The notes below the pieces were generated by a model. That model searched no databases. It saw only the letters and a list, made by a program, of their open reading frames with translations, and was not told the origin of the DNA. The position numbers and the translations under genes were made by a program. 50,759 nt of DNA from assembly GCA_027717595.1 (NCBI GenBank), contig JALLOF010000009.1, forward strand, positions 1 through 50,759, given 5' to 3'. The stretch is from Nitrospinae bacterium AH_259_B05_G02_I21. GTDB lineage: Bacteria; JADFOP01. Shown here in pieces: positions 33,043-41,026 of this stretch. Each line of letters opens with the position of its first letter. Positions within the stretch are counted from its first letter, which is position 1.

Positions 33043-34698
33043 GCCATGCAGAAGCGTCTCTCGGTTTTCCTCGCCTTTGTCCTCGCTGCCCTATTAAGCC
33101 TCTCGGTAACCGAGGCAAAAGCCGAACAACCCAAACTCGTTGTTCAGATAACCATCGACGCGTTACGGGGCGACATGCCTCTACGCCTCAAGGACCGCTT
33201 TGGCCCTAGAGGCTTCAGGTATCTTATGGAACACGGTGTCTATTTCACCAATGTCCACTACCTCCATGCCAACACGTATACCGCAGTCGGACATGCCACC
33301 CTGGCCACCGGAGGTCATACGGCGCAACACGGCATGGCCGGAAATAAATGGTATGACCGGGAAACCGGAAGGCGCATCTACAGCGTGGAAGACAACCGAT
33401 ACACGCTCATCGGCAAAGGGCCCAAAGCGCATCAAGGCACTTCCCCACGCAACCTGACATCCAGCACTGTTGGCGATGAGTTGGTGCTCGCTTCCGGGCA
33501 TGAGGCCAGGGTGTTCAGCGTCTCGATGAAAGACCGGAGCGCTATCATTCCTGGCGGACACCTGGGCAAGGCGTTCTGGTACGATTCGAGCTCGGGCGAA
33601 TTTGTCACCAGTACGTACTACTACAAGAAATACCCGGCGTGGGTGGCGGCGTGGAATAAGGCCAGACCTGCAGACAAGTACCGAGACACCTCCTGGGCCC
33701 TCATGTACGACACAGCCTCCTACATCTATGGCGATGCGGACGATCGGCCCTTCGAACGAGCCATCCACGATCTGGGACGGACGTTTCCCCACTCCCTCAA
33801 GACTGAAGATACAGAAACTTTTTACAAAAGCTTGCGATACACACCCTTTGTCGACGAATTGACCCTAGCGTTTGCCAAAGAGTTACTGAAACAGGAAAAG
33901 CTGGGCCAAGGCGACACGATCGATATGTTGGCCATTAGCTTTTCCGCCACCGATAAGATCGGTCATGCTTTCGGTCCCCACAGCCTGGAGTACGAAGACA
34001 ACCTGTTGCGCCTCGATGCCACCTTGGCGGACCTTTTAGCCTTTCTCGATGCAACCAACGGCTTGGAGAGAACACTCGTAGTGCTAAGCGCTGACCACGG
34101 GGTGAATGAAATCCCTGAATACAAGCAAAGTCTTGGGTTTCAAGCGGGACGTCACAATCCAAAGGAGTTTATCGAGTTAGCTAATGCGGCTTTACAAAAC
34201 CGTTTTCGTAGTACGGATAATTTTGTCCTGGGATTCTTCCGGCGTCCTAGCCTCTACCTCAATCGTGAGACCATCAAGAAGCTCGGTCTTGACCCTGAAA
34301 CGGTAGAAAAGGCTCTAGCCGAAGAAATCCTAAAGGTCCCCGGGATAGCGCTGGCCGTAGCCCGGACCGACCTGTTGGCCGGGAAATTGCCGAATAACCC
34401 CATAATGCATAAGGTGGAGCGGGCATTTCATCCCGGGCGGTCCGGCGACGTAATCATCGTCCAAGAGCAATTCTGGTACCTCGATGAGAATACCACTCTT
34501 TCGGCTAACCACGGCTCGCCTTACAGCTATGATGCCCACGTCCCTATCATGTTCGCCGGCCCAGGGATCAAACCTCAGACGGTCTATCGCCTCGTGGCGC
34601 CTGCGGATATCGCCCCGACCCTTTCCGCCTTCCTGGGCATCAAGCCTCCATCGGGATCAGTCGGCACGCCACTGATCGAGGTGCTTGGTGGGCACTAG
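33043..34698 (+). CDS. Exported alkaline-phosphatase-superfamily phosphodiesterase/phosphatase (PafA-like)
   Basis: About 551 residues from ATG 33043; a GTG three codons earlier is an alternative. A signal peptide (MQKRLSVFLAFVLAALLSLS, cut near TEAKA) sends it to the periplasm. Metal and active-site motifs are ITIDALRGD, HANTYTAVGHATLATGGH (probable Thr nucleophile), SATDKIGHAFGP, VVLSADHGV and ANHGSPYSYDAHVP. Together these are the six-ligand two-zinc site of the type I phosphodiesterase/PafA group. It hydrolyses phosphate mono- or diesters; the exact substrate is unknown. It lies inside the segment bounded by the 72-bp repeats and shares lower GC with the next gene. Confidence 0.88.
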   Translation, partial: AMQKRLSVFLAFVLAALLSLSVTEAKAEQPKLVVQITIDALRGDMPLRLKDRFGPRGFRYLMEHGVYFTNVHYLHANTYTAVGHATLATGGHTAQHGMAGNKWYDRETGRRIYSVEDNRYTLIGKGPKAHQGTSPRNLTSSTVGDELVLASGHEARVFSVSMKDRSAIIPGGHLGKAFWYDSSSGEFVTSTYYYKKYPAWVAAWNKARPADKYRDTSWALMYDTASYIYGDADDRPFERAIHDLGRTFPHSLKTEDTETFYKSLRYTPFVDELTLAFAKELLKQEKLGQGDTIDMLAISFSATDKIGHAFGPHSLEYEDNLLRLDATLADLLAFLDATNGLERTLVVLSADHGVNEIPEYKQSLGFQAGRHNPKEFIELANAALQNRFRSTDNFVLGFFRRPSLYLNRETIKKLGLDPETVEKALAEEILKVPGIALAVARTDLLAGKLPNNPIMHKVERAFHPGRSGDVIIVQEQFWYLDENTTLSANHGSPYSYDAHVPIMFAGPGIKPQTVYRLVAPADIAPTLSAFLGIKPPSGSVGTPLIEVLGGH

Positions 34699-34760
34699 GG
34701 TTTCGAGAGGATGATAAACGTCTGCCAATACCAATTTTTTCCTTTGGAAGGGAGATTGTC

Positions 34761-35750
34761 ATGAGAATCTTGCCTTTCAGGCGTTATCACCGAAGACATT
34801 TATTTGTTTTGGCGGGAATAATTTATTTCCTCTTTGTTGGTTCTGTGAACGTAGTAGCAGATACGTCCAAGAGGGGTAAAAATATCGTTGAGTTATTTAA
34901 GGGCTTATCCAAATCGACCGACTGGCAGCTGGTAAAAGAAGTAAAACTGGACTTTCGTACTTACCACCCTCAAGGGATGGTCAAAGTTGGTCCATATTTT
35001 TACATCTCAGCAGTAGAAATTAAAGAGCGGACTGTAAAATATAAAGACTTAGGTATTCTCTTTGAGCCTGGTCAACCTGATCGGACCGAAGGAAAAGGGG
35101 TGGGTCATCTATTTAAGGTGGACGGCAAAGGGAACCTTGTAGATTCCGTGACCTTGGGGGACATAGCCAGGGCAATTTATCACCCGGGTGGAATCGATTT
35201 TGACGGAAAATGGCTCTGGGTTTCCGTCGCTCAGTATCGGCCCCATAGTTTATCCATAGTCTATAGAGTAAGTATTGAGGATTTATCCGTTGAGAAGGTA
35301 TTCGAATTTGAAGATCACATTGGTGGAGTGGTTTACAACCGGGAGGACAATACCCTCCATGGGGTGAGTTGGGGGTCCAGAACGTTCTATAACTGGGATT
35401 TGAAAGGCAATTTGATGAGCCGTGCTCAAAACGGTAGCCACTATGTGGATTATCAAGATTGTCAATATGTAAAAGACTCCCGCATGTTGTGTGGAGGAGT
35501 GAATATATACTCCTACCCCGACCCAAAGGTGGGGAAATTCGCCCTAGGTGGCATTGCCCTTATTGATCTCGACACCTCTGTAGCAAAGCACCAAATTCCA
35601 CTAATGTTGCATCCTGGAAAACCGAAGCCAATGCCAAGGATTGTCATGACTGGAAATCCAATATTTGCTGAAGTGAAGGGTGATCAGCTGAACTTCTACT
35701 TTATGCCAGAGGATGATAATTCAACGATCTATATTTACAGACCTCAGTAG
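34761..35750 (+). CDS. Exported DUF6454-like beta-propeller protein
   Basis: 329 residues. RBS GGAAGGGAG is upstream of the ATG. An N-terminal hydrophobic segment (HLFVLAGIIYFLFVGSVNVV) acts as signal peptide or anchor. The rest contains repeated blade-like units (GVGHLFKVDGKGNL, HPGGIDFDGKWLWVSVAQYR, GGVVYNREDNTLHGVSWGS, QDCQYVKDSRMLCGG). I recall this pattern as the uncharacterised DUF6454 family; the name is from memory. The neighbouring secreted phosphodiesterase suggests a joint extracytoplasmic role. Composition is AT-rich. Confidence 0.65.
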   Translation: MRILPFRRYHRRHLFVLAGIIYFLFVGSVNVVADTSKRGKNIVELFKGLSKSTDWQLVKEVKLDFRTYHPQGMVKVGPYFYISAVEIKERTVKYKDLGILFEPGQPDRTEGKGVGHLFKVDGKGNLVDSVTLGDIARAIYHPGGIDFDGKWLWVSVAQYRPHSLSIVYRVSIEDLSVEKVFEFEDHIGGVVYNREDNTLHGVSWGSRTFYNWDLKGNLMSRAQNGSHYVDYQDCQYVKDSRMLCGGVNIYSYPDPKVGKFALGGIALIDLDTSVAKHQIPLMLHPGKPKPMPRIVMTGNPIFAEVKGDQLNFYFMPEDDNSTIYIYRPQ

Positions 35751-35838
35751 GGGATGCGAAAAGAGACCACCAAGACTGTTCTGGCTACCAGCTTCCCGGA
35801 CATTTGGTCAAGGATGAGACAAGAGGGCCGCGGCCGCT

Positions 35839-35910
35839 CAGGTGGCCTTCATCGACGAGGTCCCCAAGACCCACAGCGGCAAAATCAAACGCGGGGCGCT
35901 GAGGGAGGGA
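35839..35910 (+). repeat. 72-bp direct repeat, copy 2
   Basis: Second copy of the ligase 3' end with two substitutions (C to G and G to A, both silent in the ligase frame). It would read the same final residues and then a TAA stop. The upstream sequence is not ligase, so it is an isolated gene end, as left by integration at a gene's 3' terminus. Confidence 0.9.
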
Positions 35911-36315
35911 TAACCTTGTTGGCTCAGCCCTTGCGGCTGTCCGTTATTTTTTGCGGACAGGGGTAATCCGCCTTAGGCGGACCGACCACCCGGGATTGCC
36001 ATTCAAGCATGTAAGCTTTGCAGTATCAATTACTTACTAGAGTTAGACACCTCCTTCTCGTAAATCCAGTTTCCGAAATTGCATGGGTTTCGATAATCGA
36101 AGCTAAATCAACGGCTTATAGCGATTCGAGGCTCTTGGACAGAGTTAGACACTCTACGCTTCCGTCCAAGGCCCGATTTTCCGGCAACTCCTGCAATATC
36201 AATCCGCAACGTGAGGTTAGACACTTCTGAAAAGTGTCTAAATGTGTCTAAAAGTGTCTAATTTGTCTAATGTGTCAAGGGGTGGTTTGAGGGGGAGCGG
36301 CTGGCCGAATGCTCC
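35911..36315. other. Intergenic region with hairpins and repeat array
   Basis: No credible gene. It has CTGTCCG/CGGACAG (35937-35960) around a T-run, a CCGCC-tta-GGCGG hairpin soon after, a TTCGAT-a-ATCGAA palindrome near 36090, and the TTAGACAC array. Confidence 0.6.
36043..36277. repeat. TTAGACAC/GTGTCTAA repeat array
   Basis: TTAGACAC occurs in direct orientation at 36043, 36145 and 36217. The third copy forms a perfect 10-bp stem (TTAGACACTT, 5-base loop, AAGTGTCTAA). The complement GTGTCTAA then recurs at 36234, 36244 and 36254, with (T)TGTCTAA at 36264 and GTGTCAA at 36272, a period of 9-10 bases. Roughly one helical turn per copy suggests a protein-binding array or transposon-end structure. 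Confidence 0.75.
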
Positions 36316-36345
36316 TTGAACCTCTGGCGTTTGGTAGAATATATT
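36316..36345 (+). promoter_or_regulatory. Candidate promoter of amrS
   Basis: TTGAAC, 18 bases, TATATT, about 45 bases before the ATG and directly after the repeat array. Confidence 0.45.
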
Positions 36346-36389
36346 AGTAGTAGAGAGGCGCATCGTCTCTCTTCGGAGGCTTCCTTCCC

Positions 36390-37442
36390 ATGAGCACGCT
36401 CGCCGACATCATCGACCCGCTCACGGAAGTCCGGGACGAGCTGGTTGTCCCCAAGAAAGACAAGGCGCTGACGTGTCTCGCCTGCGGGCACCGGTGCTTC
36501 ATCAAGGAGGGCCGCAGGGGCATCTGCAAGGTGCGGTACAACGAGGGCGGAGAGCTTAAGGTCCCAACGGGCTACGTCGGGGCGCTCAACTGCGACCCGA
36601 CCGAGAAGAAGCCCTTCTTCCACTTCTTGCCAGGCTCGGCGACGCTGACCTTCGGGATGCTCGGGTGCGACTACCACTGCGGCTACTGCCAGAACTGGCT
36701 CACATCCCAGGCGCTCCGCGACCCCAACGCCGTCGCCCCGCCCCAGAGAACCACGCCGGAGATACTCGTGCGCATCGCCCGCGAGAAGGGCGCCCGCATC
36801 GTCGGCTCCTCGTACAACGAGCCGCTCATCACGGCCGAGTGGGCCCGGGACGTCTTCGAGCTGGCCAAGGCCGAAGGATTGAAGACCTGCTTCATCTCCA
36901 ACGGCAACGCCACCCGCGAGGTCCTGGATTACCTGCGGCCCGTGACCGACGGCTACAAGGTGGACCTCAAGAGCATGCAGGATAAAAGCTACCGCCGCCT
37001 GGGAGGCGTGCTCCAGGTCGTGCTCGATGCCATCCCGATGCTCGTAGAGATGGGGTTTTGGGTCGAGGTGGTGACGCTGCTTATCCCGGGCTTCAACGAC
37101 TCCGAGGAGGAGGTCCGCGAGGCGGCCTCCTACTTGGCCGGGGTCTCGCCCGCCATCCCGTGGCACGTGACCGCCTTCCACAAGGACTACAAGATGACCG
37201 ACCCGGACGACACGCCCGCCGCCACCCTCATCCGCGCCACCGAGATCGGCTACGAGGAGGGGCTCCACTACGTCTACGCCGGCAACCGCCCGGGCCAAGT
37301 CGGCTCCCTGGAGGATACCCGGTGCCACGGCTGCGGCACGACGCTGATCCGGCGGGTCGGCTTCCACGTCCGCGACCAAAGGGTCGGGCCCGACGGGCGC
37401 TGTCCCAAGTGCGCGACCGCCATCCCCGGCATCTGGTCCTGA
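36390..37442 (+). CDS. amrS: AmmeMemoRadiSam-system radical SAM enzyme
   Basis: 350 residues. An N-terminal Cys-rich segment (TCLACGHRCFIKEGRRGICKVR) precedes the radical SAM core, whose cluster motif is GMLGCDYHCGYCQNW (C-x3-C-x2-C). Further motifs are GSSYNEPLITAEW, TCFISNGNAT and IPGFND. The C-terminus holds a zinc-ribbon-like pair, CHGCGTTLIRRVGFHV and GRCPKCATAIPGIW. It belongs to the widespread AMMECR1-Memo-radical SAM trio related to pyruvate formate-lyase activases, whose chemistry is not settled. The other two partners are not in the window. The next gene follows 48 bases later on the same strand. Confidence 0.92.
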   Translation: MSTLADIIDPLTEVRDELVVPKKDKALTCLACGHRCFIKEGRRGICKVRYNEGGELKVPTGYVGALNCDPTEKKPFFHFLPGSATLTFGMLGCDYHCGYCQNWLTSQALRDPNAVAPPQRTTPEILVRIAREKGARIVGSSYNEPLITAEWARDVFELAKAEGLKTCFISNGNATREVLDYLRPVTDGYKVDLKSMQDKSYRRLGGVLQVVLDAIPMLVEMGFWVEVVTLLIPGFNDSEEEVREAASYLAGVSPAIPWHVTAFHKDYKMTDPDDTPAATLIRATEIGYEEGLHYVYAGNRPGQVGSLEDTRCHGCGTTLIRRVGFHVRDQRVGPDGRCPKCATAIPGIWS

Positions 37443-37490
37443 CGACCCCCGATAGATGCGTCTCTCGCGTTCATCGCGGTTATATGTTCC

Positions 37491-38321
37491 ATGAGCCTTC
37501 TGCCCTTCATCCTCTCTATCCCGCACGGGGGCCTGGAGGCGCCGCCCGAGGTGGCGGACCGGCACGCGCTTACCGACGAGGAGCTTTTCACCGAGTGCGA
37601 CGCCTTCACCCGCGAGCTCTACGGAATGTCCGACGCTCTGCTCGGCGAGGTCACCCAGGACGTGGCACGGGCCCTCGTCGATCTCAACCGCCCGCCGGAT
37701 GACCTGCCGCCCGAGACCGACGACGGCGCCATCAAGACGGCCACGCGCTTCGGCCGCCCCGTCTGGCGCGACGGTGAGGTGCCTGAGGCGGACCTCCAGC
37801 GAACGCTCCTTGAGCGCTACTACCACCCGTATCACCGGCGCCTGGCTGAGCTGCTTGAGGCCCGCCGGGACGATGTGCGGCTGCTTATCGATTGTCACAC
37901 CATGTCCGGCACCGGCCCACCGGCCGCAAAGGACGCGGGCGCGCGCCGTCCCCTCATCTGCTTAAGCAACCTCGGGGACGAGAACGGCAACGCCGGCCGC
38001 CACGGGCGCACGAGCGTGCCGCAGGCCGTGCTGGAGCGGCTTCGCGACATCATGGCCGACGTCTTCGCCTCTGAATTCGCCTCCAGCGACCACCCCCATC
38101 CCATCACCTTAAACAAGCCGTTTATTGGGGGCCACATCACCAGACACTACTCCGCAGGCGGCTTGTGGGTCGTCCAGATCGAGCTCTCAAAGGACCTCTA
38201 CCTTCACCCCCGCTGGTTCGACCCGACCAGCAGGAGCATGGACGGCGGGCGCCTAAGCGACCTCAACGCCATGGTGCGGACCGCCTTGGCCGAGCTGGCT
38301 CGCTCCTCCGAGTTGTCATGA
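37491..38321 (+). CDS. N-formylglutamate amidohydrolase family protein
   Basis: 276 residues. The family removes the formyl group from N-formylglutamate, the last step of one histidine-degradation route. Typical motifs are ILSIPHGG, SDALLGEVTQDVARALVDLNR, YYHPYHRRL, LLIDCHTMSG, and NKPFIGGHITRHYS with VVQIELSKDLYL. No other hut genes are nearby, so the true substrate might be another N-acyl amino acid or a peptide product. It probably shares a transcript with amrS. Confidence 0.9.
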   Translation: MSLLPFILSIPHGGLEAPPEVADRHALTDEELFTECDAFTRELYGMSDALLGEVTQDVARALVDLNRPPDDLPPETDDGAIKTATRFGRPVWRDGEVPEADLQRTLLERYYHPYHRRLAELLEARRDDVRLLIDCHTMSGTGPPAAKDAGARRPLICLSNLGDENGNAGRHGRTSVPQAVLERLRDIMADVFASEFASSDHPHPITLNKPFIGGHITRHYSAGGLWVVQIELSKDLYLHPRWFDPTSRSMDGGRLSDLNAMVRTALAELARSSELS

Positions 38322-38380
38322 AGCCCGGCGCCTCTTTGCCCTGGCAAACCTCTACTACGGCACAAGCCTCTCTCCATAAA

Positions 38381-38414
38381 AAAACCGCCCGCAGCGGATA
38401 AGCACTGCGGGCGG
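38381..38414 (-). terminator. Rho-independent terminator after the carboxylase gene
   Basis: CCGCCCGCAG and CTGCGGGCGG form a perfect 10-bp stem with a 10-base loop. Read on the minus strand the stem is followed by a T-run (complement of the A-run at 38378-38384). It may also serve the converging amidohydrolase gene. Confidence 0.85.
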
Positions 38415-38427
38415 CTTCGTATCTCGG

Positions 38428-39978
38428 CTACAGGGGGATGTTGCCGTGCTTCTTCGGCGGATTGGTCATCCGCTTGTTGCGGGTCATCTCCAGGGCCTGG
38501 ATGACTTTGACCCGGGTCATCTTCGCCTCGATCACCTCATCGATGTAGCCGAGCTCGTGCGCCAGGTACGGATTGGCGAACTTCTCCCGGAACTCCTCGA
38601 CCTTCTCGGCCTTGAAGGCATCCGCGTCCTCGGCTGCGGCGATCTCGCGGCGGAAGAGAATCTCCACGGCCCCGTCGGGCCCCATGACCGCGATCTCCGC
38701 CGTCGGGTAGGCGTAGTTGAGGTCGCCGCGGACGGCCTTGCTGCTCATCACCACGTAGGCCCCACCGTACGACTTGCGGGTGATGAAGGTGATGCGGGGC
38801 ACGGTCGCCTCACAGTAGGCGTAGAGGAGCTTGGCGCCGTGCTTGATGACGCCGCCGTGCTCCTGGCCCACGCCGGGCAGGAAGCCGGGCACGTCCTCGA
38901 AGGTCAATATGGGGATGTTGAAGGCGTCGCAGAAGCGGATGAAGCGGGCTCCCTTGAGGGACGAATCAATATCGAGCACGCCGGCCAGGTGGGCGGGCTG
39001 ATTGGCAACCACCCCCACCGTCTGGCCGTTGAACCGGCCGAAGCCGACGATGATGTTCTTGGCGTAGTCGGGCATGACCTCGAAGAAATTGTGGTCATCA
39101 ACAACGGTGCGGATGAGCTCCAGCATATCGTAGGGAAGCTGCGGGTTGTCGGGCACCAGGAGGTTCAAGTCCTCGTCGATGCGGCCCGGGTCGTCGGATG
39201 TGGGCACCAACGGCGGCTCTTCCATGTTGTTCTGGGGCAGGAAGCTCAACAGCTCCTTGACGTTGATGAGGCACTCCTCATCGTTACTGACGGCGAAATG
39301 GGAAACCCCGCTCTTGGAGGAGCAGATATCGGCCCCCCCGAGCTCCTCGAACGTCACCTCCTCGGCCATGACGGTCTTGATGACATCCGGGCCCGTGATG
39401 AACATGAAGCTCGTATCCCGAACCATGAAGACGAAGTCGGTGACGGCGGGGCTGTAGACCGCACCCCCGGCGCAGGGGCCCATTATGGCCGATATCTGAG
39501 GCACCACGCCGCTGGCCAGGACGTTGCGCAGGAAGATTTCACCGTAGCCGGCCAGGCTGGCCACACCCTCCTGGATGCGGGCTCCACCGGAGTCGTAGAG
39601 CCCGATGATCGGCGCCCCCGCCTTCATGGACATGTCCATAATCTTGCAGATCTTCATGGAGAAGATCTCGCTTAAGGAGCCGCCAAACGAGGTAAAATCG
39701 TGTGCAAAAACATAGACCAGGCGACCGTCGATTTTTCCACAGCCCGTCACCACCCCGTCGCCGAGGATTTTATTTTTGTCCATGCCGAAGTAGGTGCAGC
39801 GGTGGACGGCAAATTTGTCGAATTCGACAAAGGTTCCCTCGTCGATGAGAATATCGATCCGCTCCCGGGCGGTCAGCTTGCCGGCCTTGTGTTGACGCTC
39901 GATCCGACCCTCCCCCCCGCCTAGCTCGGCCTCGGTGTGACGCCGTTGCAGCTCCGCAATTTTCTCTTCAATGGTCAC
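38428..39978 (-). CDS. Acyl-CoA carboxylase carboxyltransferase (beta) subunit
   Basis: 516 residues from a GTG that has AGGAGG 6 bases upstream; the frame opens 10 codons earlier at an ATG without an RBS. It transfers CO2 from carboxybiotin to propionyl-, methylcrotonyl- or another acyl-CoA (PccB/MmdA family). Motifs are [67 protein letters not shown] (split here across the CoA site), and [14 protein letters not shown]. No biotin carboxylase or biotin carrier gene is adjacent, so those subunits must be elsewhere. Substrate not determinable. Confidence 0.93.
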   Translation of the reverse strand: MTIEEKIAELQRRHTEAELGGGEGRIERQHKAGKLTARERIDILIDEGTFVEFDKFAVHRCTYFGMDKNKILGDGVVTGCGKIDGRLVYVFAHDFTSFGGSLSEIFSMKICKIMDMSMKAGAPIIGLYDSGGARIQEGVASLAGYGEIFLRNVLASGVVPQISAIMGPCAGGAVYSPAVTDFVFMVRDTSFMFITGPDVIKTVMAEEVTFEELGGADICSSKSGVSHFAVSNDEECLINVKELLSFLPQNNMEEPPLVPTSDDPGRIDEDLNLLVPDNPQLPYDMLELIRTVVDDHNFFEVMPDYAKNIIVGFGRFNGQTVGVVANQPAHLAGVLDIDSSLKGARFIRFCDAFNIPILTFEDVPGFLPGVGQEHGGVIKHGAKLLYAYCEATVPRITFITRKSYGGAYVVMSSKAVRGDLNYAYPTAEIAVMGPDGAVEILFRREIAAAEDADAFKAEKVEEFREKFANPYLAHELGYIDEVIEAKMTRVKVIQALEMTRNKRMTNPPKKHGNIPL

Positions 39979-40132
39979 GACATACCTCCTCTCGGCGTTG
40001 GACGCCAATCGACCCGAACGCTCCGGAACGGAGCGGACTCAGGGGGATAGCCCGCGGTGGTGGTCAAGGGGTTGGGGGGGCGTGGGACCAACGATAAGGC
40101 CCCACGGGTTTACTCTGCAAATAGTACAGCAT

Positions 40133-40162
40133 TTCATACAACCAACCCCATCTCCCTGTCAA
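40133..40162 (-). promoter_or_regulatory. Candidate promoter of the carboxyltransferase gene
   Basis: TTGACA (complement of 40157-40162), 18 bases, TATGAA (complement of 40133-40138). The 155-base leader to the GTG has no recognised element. Confidence 0.4.
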
Positions 40163-40277
40163 GCCTCATGGGGTCGGCGTCCAGGGCCGCTTGTGGCCTC
40201 TCTCAGGCGTGTGGCATAGTAGGCCTCCGCCCTGAAGGGAAACGACGTCGTCGAGCGCATCCACCGGGAGTTCCCTG

Positions 40278-40973
40278 ATGACCTTCCTCTCGATGCCGCG
40301 CCACCGTTTCGGCGCCGCAGCAGGCCTCCGGGTCCTCATAGGGGTAGCCCTCGCGGCGGCCCTGGCCTGGCCCGCAGCCCCCGCCGCCTCGGCGGAGCCG
40401 ATCGGTGGCTTCAGTCGCCAGCCCGTCTCAGCCCGGCGGGCCCTGGCCCCGGCCGAGCAGGCCCGCCTGAAGGCATGGAACACGGCACATCCCAGCGCCC
40501 TCATGGACCCTGGCCGGGTCAGCAGCCTGGAGCTCCATTTCCTCAAGCATGCGGCAGGGGGAAAGGAGTTCCTAGACCGAGGCTTCTTCGGGGCCTCCCC
40601 CCGCTTCTCCACCCCTCAGGACTACGAGAAGGCCGCCCGCGCCCTGGCCGCGGGTAGGGCCGACGGCCGCCGAACCCGGCGGTTCCGGCGCTCCGACGGC
40701 GCGACGGTCACCGTCGAGACCGCCTCGGGCGGTGTCGTCGTCGCGGCACCAAGCGGCCGGATCAAGACGTTCTTCAACGCCGCGGCCCGCTGCTTCGGCC
40801 ACGAGCCGGCCGTGCGGTGCACCGTGTCCCTTGATCGGATGGTCCGGTGGGTCCGCCGCCGCACAACCAGCGGCCGGCTTGCCGAGGTCGACTACGCTCG
40901 AGACCCGCTGGCTGGACCCCACCCGCTCGAGCCCCTTCCTGCCGACAGCCGACCGCCATCGGCACCACCCTAG
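40278..40973 (+). CDS. Hypothetical exported protein, 231 aa
   Basis: The ATG has GGGAG 8 bases upstream. Residues ~18-40 form a signal peptide (VLIGVALAAALAWPAAPAASA). The mature part is very basic and rich in Arg and Ala. It has a central HFLKHAAGGKEFLDRGFFG, a Thr/Val strand region (DGATVTVETASGGVVVAAPSG), then KTFFNAAARCFGHEPAVRC with two Cys that could pair, and a Pro-rich tail. No family is recognised. It converges on lptD. Confidence 0.55.
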   Translation: MTFLSMPRHRFGAAAGLRVLIGVALAAALAWPAAPAASAEPIGGFSRQPVSARRALAPAEQARLKAWNTAHPSALMDPGRVSSLELHFLKHAAGGKEFLDRGFFGASPRFSTPQDYEKAARALAAGRADGRRTRRFRRSDGATVTVETASGGVVVAAPSGRIKTFFNAAARCFGHEPAVRCTVSLDRMVRWVRRRTTSGRLAEVDYARDPLAGPHPLEPLPADSRPPSAPP

Positions 40974-41026
40974 CATTCCCTCTCCCTCGTCGCCGAGAGA
41001 GCAAGGGACAAGCGCGTCTCCCAAGG

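Noticed and set aside
35754-35966. Plus-strand 70-codon frame over the second 72-bp repeat
   Set aside because: It reads the repeat in a different frame from the ligase and has no RBS; the repeat itself is the real feature.
36267-37898. Minus-strand 543-codon open frame
   Set aside because: It is the complement of amrS and the amidohydrolase gene; its length comes from high GC. The sequence is low-complexity (RR, GG, DEG runs) with no domain.
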